This document shows positions 25,330 through 35,998 of a stretch of DNA of 64,000 nt, one piece after another; positions within the stretch are counted from its first letter, which is position 1; each line of letters begins with the position of its first letter. The DNA comes from Alphaproteobacteria bacterium (GTDB lineage Bacteria; Pseudomonadota; Alphaproteobacteria; Rhodobacterales; Rhodobacteraceae): NCBI GenBank assembly GCA_030427405.1, contig JAUHXK010000003.1, positions 124,001 through 188,000 on the forward strand, written 5' to 3'. Below the pieces are notes generated by a model, which saw nothing but the letters and a program-made list of their open reading frames with translations, was not told the origin of the DNA and did not search any database. Made by a program: the position numbers and the translations under genes.

Positions 25330-26580
25330 CTAACCCAGTTGCACCAGCGCGTGGCGTTTCTTGCCCGCGCTTAGCTTGATCGGCGATGATAGCGCACCTG
25401 CGTCGATCATCAGGCCTGCATCGGTCAGCGGCGCGTCGTCCAGCTTGGCGCCGTTTTCGGCGATCAGGCGCTTGGCCTCCTTCCCGGATTTGGCCAGACC
25501 GGATTTGACGATCAACTGCACGATCGACATGCCATCGCCCAGTTCTGAGGCGCTGAGGGTCAGGGTCGGAAGGTCTCCGCCCACGCCGCCTTTTTCGAAC
25601 ACTTCGCGCGCTGTGGCTTCGGCTGTAGCAGCGGCTTCGGCCCCGTGCAGCAGGGTGGTCACTTCGTTGGCGAGGCGGATCTTGGCCTCGTTGATCTCGG
25701 ACCCTTGCAACGCGCCCATGCGGTCGCATTCGTCCACGGGCAGCTCGGTGAAGATCTTCAGGAACCGGCCCACATCGGCGTCGGTGGTGTTGCGCCAGAA
25801 CTGCCAGAACTCATAGGGCGACAGCATATCGCCGTTCAGCCAGATGGCGCCGCCTTGGCTCTTGCCCATCTTGCGGCCGTCGCTGGTGGTCAGCAGGGGC
25901 GTGGTCAGGCCATAGATCTCGTGATCCAGCACGCGGCGGGTCAGGTCGATACCGTTGACGATGTTGCCCCACTGATCTGAACCGCCCATCTGCAGAACAC
26001 AGCCATAGCGACGGTTCAGCTCAAGGAAGTCATAGGCCTGCAGGATCATGTAGTTGAATTCAAGGAAGCTGAGCGATTGCTCGCGGTCCAACCGCGATTT
26101 TACCGACTCGAAGGACAGCATCCGGTTGACCGAGAAATGACGCCCGATATCGCGCAGGAAATCGAGGTAGTTCAGGCTGTCCAGCCATTCGGCATTGTTC
26201 AGCATCAGCGCGCCCGTCTCGCTGTCATCATAGGACAGGTATTTCGAGAAGACCTGCTTCATGCCCGCGATATTGGCATCGATCTGTTCGGGGCCCAGCA
26301 GGGGGCGTTCATCCGAGCGGAATGACGGATCGCCCACCTTGGTGGTGCCGCCGCCCATCAGGGTGATCGGCTTGTGGCCGGTCTTTTGCAGCCAGCGCAG
26401 CACCATGATGTTCATCAGGTGACCCACATGCAGCGACTGTGCAGTGGCGTCATAGCCGATATAAGCCGTCTGCACCCCAGAGATCAGCGCGTCGTCAAGG
26501 CCCTGATAATCGGTGCAGTCGGCGAGAAAGCCGCGCTCGATCATCGTGGCGATGAAATCCGATTTGGGGTGGTAGGTCAT
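25330..26580 (-). CDS. tyrS: tyrosyl-tRNA synthetase
   Basis: A 416-residue class I synthetase. Markers are [20 protein letters not shown] with HVGH near 47-50, [10 protein letters not shown] near 192, and the KMSKS loop as KMGKS near 233. The C-terminal S4 RNA-binding domain covers about 345-410 ([20 protein letters not shown]). The start MTYHPKSDF with GGGCACG upstream is chosen; the further open frame upstream is not TyrS-like. Divergent from anmK, 251 bases apart. Confidence 0.96.
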   Translation of the reverse strand: MTYHPKSDFIATMIERGFLADCTDYQGLDDALISGVQTAYIGYDATAQSLHVGHLMNIMVLRWLQKTGHKPITLMGGGTTKVGDPSFRSDERPLLGPEQIDANIAGMKQVFSKYLSYDDSETGALMLNNAEWLDSLNYLDFLRDIGRHFSVNRMLSFESVKSRLDREQSLSFLEFNYMILQAYDFLELNRRYGCVLQMGGSDQWGNIVNGIDLTRRVLDHEIYGLTTPLLTTSDGRKMGKSQGGAIWLNGDMLSPYEFWQFWRNTTDADVGRFLKIFTELPVDECDRMGALQGSEINEAKIRLANEVTTLLHGAEAAATAEATAREVFEKGGVGGDLPTLTLSASELGDGMSIVQLIVKSGLAKSGKEAKRLIAENGAKLDDAPLTDAGLMIDAGALSSPIKLSAGKKRHALVQLG

Positions 26581-26831
26581 ATCGTGCCCTTTGGGTTGAA
26601 GTTGCGGGGCACTGTATAGGCGGCTCACCGGTCGAGGAAAAGGCACGAAATGGACCGGTTGTGCAGCTATGCCCCTGTCGCTGTGCGGTCGTGGCCCCTG
26701 GCGGCTTTGGCGTGCCGGGCGGCGGGGGTGTTGATCCCGGGTACCGCCGCCGGAAATTCGAAACGCACGACTTGCGCCGCAGGGGAAATGAGGGGCAATT
26801 TGACCCTGCCGCAAAGCAGGAGAATTTACGG

Positions 26832-27950
26832 GTGGTTCAGAACAATATCCGAACCGGGACAATCCGGGCGCTGGGTGCGATGTCGGGCACGTCGCTGGAC
26901 GGGGTCGATACTGCGGTTGTCGAAACCGACGGGCACAGGATCATGGGGTTCGGCCCGACCGCCTACCGCGCGTATTCCCCGCAGGAACGCACCATATTGC
27001 AGGGCGCGCTTGGGCAGTGGAGCGGCTCGCAGGTGGACGCTGCGCAGGACCTTGTGACCAGAGCCCATGCCGAGGCGCTAAGCGCCTATGAGGATGTGGA
27101 TCTTGTCGGATTTCACGGCCAGACGCTGGCGCATGAGCCGCGCGGGCGCGGGACGTTGCAGGTTGGGGACGGGGAATGGCTGTCCCAGGCGCTGGGTTTG
27201 CCGGTGGTCTGGGATTTCCGCAGCGATGACGTGGCGATGGGGGGCGAGGGCGCGCCCCTGGCCCCGTTCTTTCATTTTGCCTGTGCCAAGTGGATCGGCG
27301 CCGATCACCCCGTCTGTTTCCTGAACCTCGGCGGGGTAGGGAACCTGACCTATGTGGACCCGACCTTTGACGGGCCGGAAGAGCCCGGTGCCTTGCTGGC
27401 CTTTGATACCGGGCCGGCCAATGCCCCGGTGGATGACCTGATGCAGGCGCGGCTGGGCCTGCCGATGGACCGGGATGGCCGCGTGGCACGCGGCGGGCAG
27501 GTCGAGGCCGGAGCGCTGGAGCTGTTTCTGGCTGAGCCGTTTTTTGCCCGGATGCCGCCCAAGTCGCTGGATCGGAACGACTTTTCCGAGATGATCGGCC
27601 TGGTCCGCGAACTGGGTGATTCAGATGCTGTGGCGACCCTGACCGCGATGTGTGCCGCCGGGGTGGCGCAGGGGATGGAACATTGCCCGAAGCCCCCGTC
27701 GCGGGTTCTTGTCACTGGTGGCGGACGCCGTAACCCGGTGTTGATGCAGATGCTGTCGGTTTCGCTGGATTGCCCGGTCGAGCCGGTCGAAACCGTGGGG
27801 CTGGACGGCGATATGCTAGAGGCCCAGGCCTTTGCCTATCTGGCGGTGCGCGTGGCGCGACGCCTGCCGACCTCGTGCCCCGGAACGACCGGCGTCAAGG
27901 CTCTGGTCGGGGGTGGCGTGCTCAGCTCGCCGGTTCGAAATGGCACGTAA
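26832..27950 (+). CDS. anmK: anhydro-N-acetylmuramic acid kinase
   Basis: A 372-residue kinase that opens and phosphorylates 1,6-anhydro-MurNAc from recycled peptidoglycan to MurNAc-6-phosphate. Markers are [17 protein letters not shown] at the N-terminus, [14 protein letters not shown] near 95, [14 protein letters not shown] near 160, [14 protein letters not shown], and the C-terminal [18 protein letters not shown] at 26832 with AGGAG nine bases upstream is the best start; the longer frame upstream is Arg/Cys-rich. Complements nagZ at 12246. Confidence 0.93.
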   Translation: MVQNNIRTGTIRALGAMSGTSLDGVDTAVVETDGHRIMGFGPTAYRAYSPQERTILQGALGQWSGSQVDAAQDLVTRAHAEALSAYEDVDLVGFHGQTLAHEPRGRGTLQVGDGEWLSQALGLPVVWDFRSDDVAMGGEGAPLAPFFHFACAKWIGADHPVCFLNLGGVGNLTYVDPTFDGPEEPGALLAFDTGPANAPVDDLMQARLGLPMDRDGRVARGGQVEAGALELFLAEPFFARMPPKSLDRNDFSEMIGLVRELGDSDAVATLTAMCAAGVAQGMEHCPKPPSRVLVTGGGRRNPVLMQMLSVSLDCPVEPVETVGLDGDMLEAQAFAYLAVRVARRLPTSCPGTTGVKALVGGGVLSSPVRNGT

Positions 27951-27960
27951 GACCGGGTGA

Positions 27961-28383
27961 TCAACCGGCCGGGGGGATGTCGAAACCGGGCGCGGCCAGT
28001 TCGAACCCTTCGAACAGAAACCCCGGCGACACGGTGCAACTGACCAGCGTATATGCGCCGGTGCTGTGGGCGGCCTGCCAATGGCCGCTGGGCACGATGA
28101 CCTGCGGCGTGCCCTGGGCCAGGTCGGGGGTCAGCAGGTGCCGCGTGGCCGGGCCCGCATCTGTGGCGCTGGTTGCAAGGACAAGCGGCGCGCCCGCGTG
28201 GTAAAGCCAGATCTCGGTCGCGTCGACGCGGTGCCAATGGCTGCGTTCGCCTGCGCAAAGCAGGAAGTAAATGCAGGTGCCCGTCGGGCGGCCGGCATTT
28301 CCGGCACGCCAGGTTTCGGCAAACCAGCCGCCTTCGGGGTGACGTCGGAGGTTCAGGCGGTCGATGATCTCTTGCGCGGTCAT
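27961..28383 (-). CDS. DUF985 cupin protein
   Basis: A 140-residue single-domain cupin. It begins IIDRLNLRRHPEGGWFAETW, then has cupin motif 1 in GERSHWHRVDATEIWLYHAG and the second half in SGHWQAAHSTGAYTLVSCTVSPGFLFEGFELA. Related proteins resemble RmlC-like sugar epimerases, but the family has no established reaction. It converges on anmK with a 10-base gap and is divergent from selO. Confidence 0.85.
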   Translation of the reverse strand: MTAQEIIDRLNLRRHPEGGWFAETWRAGNAGRPTGTCIYFLLCAGERSHWHRVDATEIWLYHAGAPLVLATSATDAGPATRHLLTPDLAQGTPQVIVPSGHWQAAHSTGAYTLVSCTVSPGFLFEGFELAAPGFDIPPAG

Positions 28384-28485
28384 ATGGTCCTGTGATCCTC
28401 GGGCTGGAAAGGGTTGGGTGCGATTATGCCGGGGATGGGCCGCATCCGCTATGGCAATCGCGGGAACAGGTCATATGTTTGCCCC

Positions 28486-29904
28486 ATGACCCTGACGATC
28501 CCTTTTGACAATTCCTATGCCCGCCTGCCGGATGGCTTTTTTGCCCGCCAGGCCCCCGAGCCGGTGCGTGCGCCGGCACTGATTGCCTTTAATACCGACC
28601 TGGCGCGATTGCTGAACATCTCGCCCGGCGAGGCGCAAGAGATGGCGCAGGCCTTTTCCGGCAACCACTTGCCGGAGGGCGCAGACCCGCTGGCGCAGCT
28701 GTATTCGGGGCATCAGTTCGGTCACTACAACCCGCAATTGGGCGACGGGCGCGCGGTGCTTTTGGGCGAAACCGTCGGGGCCGACGGGGTTCGGCGCGAC
28801 ATACAGCTCAAGGGATCGGGCCGCACGCCCTTTTCCCGGCAGGGTGACGGGCGAGCGTGGCTGGGACCTGTCCTGCGCGAATACGTGGTTTCCGAGGCGA
28901 TGCACGGGCTGGGATTACCGACGACGCGCGCATTGGCAGCCGTCGAAACCGGCGAGACGGTTTTGCGCGAAGGTCCGATGCCCGGCGCGGTGCTGACCCG
29001 CGTGGCGCAAAGCCATTTGCGTGTGGGGACATTCCAGGTATTCGCGTCTCGGGGCCAGACCGACAGCCTGCGCCGCCTGACCGAATATGCGCTGCATCGG
29101 CATTATCCCGAGGCCGACGGTCCGATGGGGCTGCTGCGTGCGGTGCGTGATGCGCAGGCCGCCTTGATCGCGGGCTGGATGAGCGTGGGCTTCATCCACG
29201 GGGTGATGAACACAGACAATTGTTCCGTCGCAGGCGAAACCATAGATTACGGCCCCTGTGCGTTCATGGACAGCTATCACCCCAACACAGTCTACAGTTC
29301 GATTGACCGGATGGGGCGCTATGCCTATTCGAACCAGCCCGAGATTGCGGTTTGGAATATTGCGCAACTTGCGACCGCGCTGATCCAGCAGATGGATGAC
29401 AAGGACGCAGCCGTGGAAGAGGCAACCGAAATCGTTCACGCGATGCCGGACCTGATGCAACGTCACTGGCTGGACAGGTTCCGCGCCAAGATCGGGCTGA
29501 CGAGCGCAGAACAGGACGATTTGCAACTGATCTCGGATTTGCTGGCACGGATGGCGCAGAACCAGGCCGATTTCACCAACACGTTCCGCGCGCTGGGCAC
29601 GGAAACGGCCCGCGACCAGTTCACCGACCCGCAAGCCTTTGATGCATGGGAAGATGGCTGGAAAGCGCGTCTGCAGCGCGAGGCATCGGCCCTGTCAGTC
29701 ATGGCGGCGGCGAACCCGGCCTATATCCCGCGCAACCACCGGGTCGAGCAAATGATCCAGGCTGCGGTTCAGGGTGATTTCACCCCGTTTCACAGGTTGA
29801 ACAAAGTTCTGGCGGCTCCCTATCAGGAACAGGCCGGGTGTTCGGACCTGGCGCGCCCGCCCAGCGAAGCCGAGGTCGTACATGCAACCTTTTGCGGCAC
29901 ATGA
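28486..29904 (+). CDS. selO: protein adenylyltransferase SelO (YdiU/UPF0061)
   Basis: A 472-residue pseudokinase-fold AMPylase that moves AMP from ATP to Ser/Thr/Tyr of target proteins and is linked to redox stress. Markers are [61 protein letters not shown] and the metal-site DYGPCAFMD. The C-terminus ATFCGT keeps the cysteine three residues from the end, which replaces selenocysteine of the animal enzyme. The start follows a region without other credible ATGs that fit the family ([15 protein letters not shown]). Confidence 0.93.
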   Translation: MTLTIPFDNSYARLPDGFFARQAPEPVRAPALIAFNTDLARLLNISPGEAQEMAQAFSGNHLPEGADPLAQLYSGHQFGHYNPQLGDGRAVLLGETVGADGVRRDIQLKGSGRTPFSRQGDGRAWLGPVLREYVVSEAMHGLGLPTTRALAAVETGETVLREGPMPGAVLTRVAQSHLRVGTFQVFASRGQTDSLRRLTEYALHRHYPEADGPMGLLRAVRDAQAALIAGWMSVGFIHGVMNTDNCSVAGETIDYGPCAFMDSYHPNTVYSSIDRMGRYAYSNQPEIAVWNIAQLATALIQQMDDKDAAVEEATEIVHAMPDLMQRHWLDRFRAKIGLTSAEQDDLQLISDLLARMAQNQADFTNTFRALGTETARDQFTDPQAFDAWEDGWKARLQREASALSVMAAANPAYIPRNHRVEQMIQAAVQGDFTPFHRLNKVLAAPYQEQAGCSDLARPPSEAEVVHATFCGT

Positions 29905-30055
29905 GCCAGCAGTCGTTCCAAAGCCGCCGCGCACGGGGTGAACAGGTGCCTGCTTCAGGCGCCCAATGCCGCAATCCTGTTGGTTCAGTTGGGTTCGGGG
30001 TTGCCATGGCGCGCACAGGCAACAATTCTGGATCGCGAACAACCCGTGGACCGTT

Positions 30056-30760
30056 ATGACCCAGACGTCGCATCTGCGCATCGCCAGCTACAATATCCAG
30101 AAATGTGTCGGGCTGGACTTTCGCCGGCAACCGCAACGCATCCTTCAGGTGCTGGACCGGTTGCAGGCCGATATCGTCGTGTTGCAAGAGGCCGACAAGC
30201 GCTTGCCGCCCCGGCCTGCGGCGCTGCCTGCCTTTATGCTGCTTGAGGCCGGGTGGCAGGTCGTCGACCTGGGCGGCGCGGGCAGCCTGGGCTGGCACGG
30301 CAACGCCGTGATCTGGCGCGGTGCGGACATCCGGGTTCACGCGGCGGGGCATCACGACTTGCCGGGGTTCGAACCGCGCGGCGCCGTACGGGTCGAATTC
30401 GAGACCCGCATCGGCGCGTTGCGGGTCATGGGCATGCATCTGGGCCTGTTGCCAGCGTCGCGCCGTCGCCAGATCACCCATATCCGCCAGGATGGCAGCG
30501 GCCTGTCGGATATGCCGACAGTCTGGGCCGGTGATTTCAATGAATGGTCGCGCCAGCCGGTGCTGGACCATCTTGCGCCCGAAATGCGGTTTCTGCCGCC
30601 TATGCCCAGCTTTCCGGCGGCGCAACCGCTGGGCGCGCTGGACCGGATTGCGCTGGGCGCAGGTCTCGAAGCGGTTGGCCACGGTGTGCATGACGAACGC
30701 CCGGCCCATATCGCCTCGGACCATCTGCCGGTCTGGGCCGACCTGCGCCGCGCCGCATGA
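30056..30760 (+). CDS. endonuclease/exonuclease/phosphatase family protein
   Basis: A 234-residue EEP-fold hydrolase. Markers are LRIASYNIQKCVGLD, IVVLQEADKR with the metal-binding Glu (about 42), VMGMHLGLLPASRRRQ, VWAGDFNEW (about 155-163) and SDHLPVWADL at the end. It may act on nucleic acid or phosphodiester lipids; no signal peptide. It lies 151 bases after selO and 75 bases before fur. The 151-base gap shows no credible gene. Confidence 0.83.
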   Translation: MTQTSHLRIASYNIQKCVGLDFRRQPQRILQVLDRLQADIVVLQEADKRLPPRPAALPAFMLLEAGWQVVDLGGAGSLGWHGNAVIWRGADIRVHAAGHHDLPGFEPRGAVRVEFETRIGALRVMGMHLGLLPASRRRQITHIRQDGSGLSDMPTVWAGDFNEWSRQPVLDHLAPEMRFLPPMPSFPAAQPLGALDRIALGAGLEAVGHGVHDERPAHIASDHLPVWADLRRAA

Positions 30761-30835
30761 CAAAGTCGAAATCGGCTGTGGCGCAGTCGGCGCAGACATA
30801 TTATGACAGAGACCCGAAGAACCGTGGGGGGCATC

Positions 30836-31249
30836 ATGTCGGATACGATCATCGCGCGTTGCGAGGCCAAGGGCCTGCGTATGACCGGCCAGCGCCGGAC
30901 CATTGCGCAGGTATTGCAGCAAAGCGATGACCACCCCGATGTCGAGGAATTGTACGCCCGTGCGTCCTCGCTCGATTCGGGGATCTCGATTGCCACCGTC
31001 TATCGCACCGTCAAACTGTTCGAAGAGGCCGGGATTCTGGAACGCCTTGAATTTGGCGACGGGCGTGCCCGCTATGAAGATGCCGAGCGTGATCACCATG
31101 ATCACCTGATCGACATGCAGTCTGGCAAGGTAATCGAATTCGTCGACCCCGAGATCGAGGCGCTGCAGGAAAAGATTGCCGCCAAACTGGGATACGAGCT
31201 GAAGGGGCATCGGCTGGAGCTGTATGGCGTGCCGCGCAAGCGCGACTGA
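30836..31249 (+). CDS. fur: Fur-family metal-responsive repressor (Fur/Mur type)
   Basis: A 137-residue Fur protein. The winged helix is at about 10-85 (RMTGQRRTIAQVLQQSDDHPD, ISIATVYRTVKLFEEAGILERL) and the metal site HHDH is at about 88-91. The CxxC zinc pairs of classical Fur are absent: DMQSGKVIEFVDPE replaces CxxC. In alphaproteobacteria this form often answers to manganese (Mur) rather than iron. The start at 30836 has a GGGGGG site; another ATG lies 33 bases upstream. No Irr-type heme motif. Confidence 0.88.
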   Translation: MSDTIIARCEAKGLRMTGQRRTIAQVLQQSDDHPDVEELYARASSLDSGISIATVYRTVKLFEEAGILERLEFGDGRARYEDAERDHHDHLIDMQSGKVIEFVDPEIEALQEKIAAKLGYELKGHRLELYGVPRKRD

Positions 31250-31386
31250 TCCATCAGCAACCGCAATAGGATGCCCCACGGCATTTCATCAATCCGCGTC
31301 GGATAGGGCTTGCCAGACAGCAGGGCATGCGGTTTCAGTGCAAATGCAGGCGGGCATTTCAGCCGCCTGGATCAACGGACGCGCAT

Positions 31387-32271
31387 ATGAACAACGTAAA
31401 CGGCATCTTGCTGGTCATCGGTTCGATGGCCGCTTTTACGCTTGAGGACATGTTTATCAAGCACTTGTCGGCAACCGTGCCGACCGGGCAGATCATGGCC
31501 GTTCTGGGCCTGTTCTGCGCTATTGTCTTTGTCGCAATGGCCATGGCGACGCGCAAACGCATGTTCGATCCAGCGGCCTGGCGCCCGCTGCCTTTGCTGC
31601 GCGCGGGCACCGAGGCAATCGGCGCGCTGAGTTTCGTGACCGCCTTGTCGCTGGTGGATCTGTCTACGGTGGCGGCGGTGTTTCAGGCCATGCCGCTGGT
31701 CGTGACGATGGGGGCCGCCCTGTTTCTGCGCGAACAGGTCGGGTGGCGCCGCTGGAGCGCAATCGGCGTCGGCTTCATCGGCGTTCTGATGATCATCCGC
31801 CCCGGCCTGGACGGCTTTCGCCCCGAGGCGCTGTTCGTGGTTGCCAGCGTCATTGCCATTGCTGCCCGCGACCTGATCACGCGCCGCCTGGATGTACGGA
31901 TCGCCTCGGCTGTTGTGGCAATGCAGGCCTATGTGTCGGTGGCGCTGGCCGGGGCCATCCTGATGGCCGTTTCCGCGCAGCCGATCACCCCGATTCAGCC
32001 GGGCCAGTTCGGCCCATATATTGGCGCTGTCGCCTTTGGGGTCCTTGGGTATTTCGGCATCGTGACCGCCATGCGGGTGGGCGAGGCCTCGGCCCTGACG
32101 CCCTTTCGGTATACGCGCCTTTTGTTCTCGATCCTGGCCGGGATGTGGATGTTCAACGAGCGGCCCGATCACATGACCCTGATCGGGGCCTCGCTGATCA
32201 TCGGGTCCGGCATGTATACCTTTATTCGCGAACAGCGGCTGGCGCGCAGGCTGGTCGTTGCAACCCCCTGA
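31387..32271 (+). CDS. EamA/DMT superfamily transporter
   Basis: A 294-residue inner-membrane protein with about ten hydrophobic helices in two EamA repeats. The first repeat has GILLVIGSMAAFTLEDMFIK and LVDLSTVAAVFQAMPLVVTM; the second has GYFGIVTAMRVGEASALTPFRY. Family members export or import metabolites such as amino acids or S-adenosylmethionine; the substrate is unknown. It is separated from fur by 137 bases in which I see no clear signal. Confidence 0.85.
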   Translation: MNNVNGILLVIGSMAAFTLEDMFIKHLSATVPTGQIMAVLGLFCAIVFVAMAMATRKRMFDPAAWRPLPLLRAGTEAIGALSFVTALSLVDLSTVAAVFQAMPLVVTMGAALFLREQVGWRRWSAIGVGFIGVLMIIRPGLDGFRPEALFVVASVIAIAARDLITRRLDVRIASAVVAMQAYVSVALAGAILMAVSAQPITPIQPGQFGPYIGAVAFGVLGYFGIVTAMRVGEASALTPFRYTRLLFSILAGMWMFNERPDHMTLIGASLIIGSGMYTFIREQRLARRLVVATP

Positions 32272-32279
32272 CCGTCACC

Positions 32280-32293
32280 TGATTGCGCAATCA
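32280..32293. promoter_or_regulatory. 14-bp perfect palindrome upstream of eno
   Basis: TGATTGCGCAATCA lies 9 bases after the DMT transporter stop and 120 bases upstream of eno. It has no loop, so it is more like a protein-binding site than a terminator. It resembles an FNR site but the half-sites are six rather than four bases apart. Confidence 0.4.
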
Positions 32294-32328
32294 TCGGCCG
32301 GTTGGGTCGTACAGCGCCGCGTTTTGAG

Positions 32329-32342
32329 TGTTAGCGATAACA
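32329..32342. promoter_or_regulatory. LacI-family (CceR/PckR-type) operator of eno
   Basis: TGTTAGCGATAACA has inverted TGTTA/TAACA arms around a CG centre, the form known for LacI-type central carbon regulators CceR (Rhodobacter) and PckR (Sinorhizobium). It lies 71 bases upstream of the eno start in the promoter region. Confidence 0.6.
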
Positions 32343-32376
32343 TATACGGTTTACTTTTTGGCGCGTGCTGCTATGA

Positions 32377-33687
<1,311 letters not shown>

Positions 33688-33733
33688 GCGCATTGTTCAT
33701 GCTATAGTCATCGCCGCGACCAAGGGAACGGCG

Positions 33734-34282
33734 ATGCTTGCCATCATAGAACCGGAAACACCGCAACAGTTTGATGATGTCAGGCAGTTGTGCTGGGAAT
33801 ACAGGGATTTCCTGATCGGGCTGGGCGGAAAAAGCGCGCAGGTCTGTCTGCGTGCCTATCCGCATGACCAGTACGACGCCTTGATGCAAACGCTTGAGAC
33901 CTATCACGCCCGGCCTGATGGCGGGCTGCGGCTTGCGATATTTCGGGGTGAGCCTGTCGGCTGCGGAATGTTCCAGAAATTCGAACCGGACACCGCAGAA
34001 ATAAAACGTGTTTTCGTCCGCGAAGCCGCGCGCGGCACCGGGGCGGGCAGGGGTATCATGAATGCCCTGATTCGCGACTGCCGGGACCGTGGCTATGACC
34101 GGATTTTGATGGATACCGGCAAGATTCTAACCGCCGCACGCGGGCTGTACAGTTCGCTGGGGTTTGCGCAGCGCGGCCCCTATCAGGAATTTCACAAGAA
34201 CGCGTTCAACCTGCTGACATATTTCGAGATGGACCTCAGGGAATCTCCGTCGGTCCGACCGGGTCAGCACCCCGCAAATTGA
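33734..34282 (+). CDS. GNAT family N-acetyltransferase
   Basis: A 182-residue GNAT protein. Motif A is VFVREAARGTGAGRGIMNALI (about 95-115), followed by YDRILMDTGKILTAARGLYSSLGF. The N-terminus is MLAIIEPETPQQFDDVRQL. The substrate is unknown. It lies 46 bases after eno, with a TATAGT-like -10 at 33702, so it may have its own promoter. Confidence 0.83.
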   Translation: MLAIIEPETPQQFDDVRQLCWEYRDFLIGLGGKSAQVCLRAYPHDQYDALMQTLETYHARPDGGLRLAIFRGEPVGCGMFQKFEPDTAEIKRVFVREAARGTGAGRGIMNALIRDCRDRGYDRILMDTGKILTAARGLYSSLGFAQRGPYQEFHKNAFNLLTYFEMDLRESPSVRPGQHPAN

Positions 34283-34298
34283 ATGCCTATTGAATATG

Positions 34299-34332
34299 CA
34301 TAACGCCAGTTATGTGTGAACTAGTTACTAGT
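34299..34332. promoter_or_regulatory. paired inverted repeats upstream of the small lipoprotein
   Basis: CATAAC-GCCA-GTTATG (34299-34314) is followed six bases on by ACTAGT-T-ACTAGT (34320-34332). Both are about 50-85 bases upstream of the lipoprotein start, a position suited to regulator sites. Confidence 0.4.
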
Positions 34333-34384
34333 CGTCTTGCAGGCCGCCCCGTATCGTAGAGGTATTCAGCAAAAGGGGGATGTC

Positions 34385-34552
34385 ATGCAAAAGCGTATTA
34401 CCTTGACTGCTATGGCCGCAGTTATCGCGGGTTTCCTGTCAGCCTGTGCGCAGGAAAACACCTATCCGATTTCCGGGGACCCGGTATCGTCGGACGATCC
34501 GGTTCAGGAGATGTATAACCCAAGCCTGATCTTCCGGGGCGAGTGGCGCTAA
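34385..34552 (+). CDS. small lipoprotein
   Basis: A 55-residue protein with a lipoprotein signal, MQKRITLTAMAAVIAGFLSAC, in which FLSAC is a lipobox and the cysteine is residue 21. The mature part is only 35 residues, acidic, with DPVSSDDPVQEMYNP. RBS AAAGGGGGA is strong. It overlaps the convergent GNAT gene by 4 bases. I recognise no family. Confidence 0.75.
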   Translation: MQKRITLTAMAAVIAGFLSACAQENTYPISGDPVSSDDPVQEMYNPSLIFRGEWR

Positions 34553-34998
34553 AGCTTCTTGCTCATCAGCATGTAACGCTCGCGCGCCTCGAACCCGGTC
34601 CGCAAATACAGTTTCTGCGCGGCCTCGTTGGTTCGGTCGACCTCAAGATGCAGCGCCGTCAAACCGGCACCGGCAAGGGCCTTGGGCAGGTCCAGAAGGA
34701 CCTCGGTCGCGATGCCACGGCCCCGGATGGCGGGACGAATGTAGATTTCATCGACAAAGGCATCCATGCCGCCGAATTCGACAGACCACCCGAAGGTCAG
34801 GATCAGATAGCCCAGCGGCGCCCGCGACGGGCCGATCAGATAGACGCAGCCATGCGGGATACCCTTTAACAAAGGCAACAGGGCGTCGCGCCGCTTGTCA
34901 CTGTCCTGCGCGATCCCGGCCTCGGTGTGAAACGCCGCGACTAGGCTCATCAGGCGGTCCAGATCATCGGGGCGGGCCAGACGAAGGGAGGCGCTCAT
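34549..34998 (-). CDS. GNAT family N-acetyltransferase
   Basis: A 149-residue GNAT enzyme. Motif A is IYIRPAIRGRGIATEVLLDL (about 85-105) and the later helix is DRTNEAAQKLYLRTGFEAR. The acceptor is unknown. The ATG overlaps the stop of the nucleoside hydrolase gene as ATGA, so the two are translated together. Confidence 0.85.
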   Translation of the reverse strand: MSASLRLARPDDLDRLMSLVAAFHTEAGIAQDSDKRRDALLPLLKGIPHGCVYLIGPSRAPLGYLILTFGWSVEFGGMDAFVDEIYIRPAIRGRGIATEVLLDLPKALAGAGLTALHLEVDRTNEAAQKLYLRTGFEARERYMLMSKKL

Positions 34999-35936
34999 AG
35001 CCGGGCCAGCCTTTCCGTCAGCAGGTCAAAGAACCCGTCCGCATCCACATCGCCGATGAACAATGCGTTGAGCGGTCGGTCGGTCACGCCCCACCAGTCG
35101 GCGACTGTCATGCCCAGTGTCAGTTCAGACCCGGTTTCAATCTCGACATTGACGTGACGGCCCGAGAACAACTCCGGTCGTATCAGATAGGCCGTAACGC
35201 AAGGGTCGTGCAGCGGTGCGCCAGAACTGCCGTATTTGTTCTTGTCGAACCGTTCGAAAAAATCGGTCATCTCGGCCACGGCGATGCCGACCTTGCTACC
35301 CAATGCGCGAAAGGCGTCGTTGCGCGGTTTCGTCACAAGCGCCTTGTGGGTGACGTCCAGCGGCATCACCACGATGGGAACTCCGGATTTGAACACGGTC
35401 TCAGCGGCTTCGGGGTCGACGTAAATGTTGAATTCTGCCGCCGGGGTGATGTTTCCGACCTCGAAATACGCGCCGCCCATCAACACGATTTCCTGAACCC
35501 GGTCGACAATGTCGGGCGCTTTGAGGAAGGCGGATGCAATATTGGTCAGCGGGCCCAACGGGCACAGCGTGACGGTTCCGGGATCATGGGCGCGCAGAGT
35601 GTCGATGATGAAGTCGACGGCGTGCCCTTCGGTCAACGCCATTTGGGGGGCGGGCAGAACCGGACCATCAAGCCCTGTCTTGCCATGCACATGCTCGGCC
35701 GTGATCAGCGGGCGGCTTAGCGGGCGGTCACATCCGGCATGGACCGGCACATCTGTATGACCGGCCAGTTCGCAGACGATGCGCGCATTCTTGGCTGTCA
35801 GTTCCAGCGGCACGTTCCCGGCAACAGCCGTAATGCCCAGCACGTCGATCTCGTCGGGGCTGGCTAGCGCCAGCAGGATGGCCACGGCGTCGTCCTGTCC
35901 GGGATCGGTGTCGATGATGATCTTGCGCGGTGCCAT
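34995..35936 (-). CDS. inosine/uridine-preferring nucleoside hydrolase
   Basis: A 313-residue ribonucleoside hydrolase that splits nucleosides into base and ribose. The calcium site DTDPGQDDA is at residues 9-17, with LGPLTNIASAFL near 125, VLMGGAYFEVGNITPAAEFN near 150-170 and HDPCVTAYL near 240. It is cytoplasmic, without a signal. The start MAPRKIIIDTD fits the family exactly; sequence upstream is unlike it. Coupled to the GNAT gene. Confidence 0.92.
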   Translation of the reverse strand: MAPRKIIIDTDPGQDDAVAILLALASPDEIDVLGITAVAGNVPLELTAKNARIVCELAGHTDVPVHAGCDRPLSRPLITAEHVHGKTGLDGPVLPAPQMALTEGHAVDFIIDTLRAHDPGTVTLCPLGPLTNIASAFLKAPDIVDRVQEIVLMGGAYFEVGNITPAAEFNIYVDPEAAETVFKSGVPIVVMPLDVTHKALVTKPRNDAFRALGSKVGIAVAEMTDFFERFDKNKYGSSGAPLHDPCVTAYLIRPELFSGRHVNVEIETGSELTLGMTVADWWGVTDRPLNALFIGDVDADGFFDLLTERLARL

Positions 35937-35998
35937 GAGTGCCTCTTGTCTGTGCGAAGCCGGACACTGGCAAGTGCCGCCAGTCTTGTCCAGTTGTT

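Noticed and set aside
28486..29904. Selenocysteine in SelO
   Set aside because: The gene has no in-frame TGA near its end; the position is an ordinary cysteine codon (ATFCGT).
32280..32293. FNR/FnrL box before eno
   Set aside because: FNR sites are TTGAT-N4-ATCAA; here TGAT and ATCA are separated by six bases, so the geometry is wrong.
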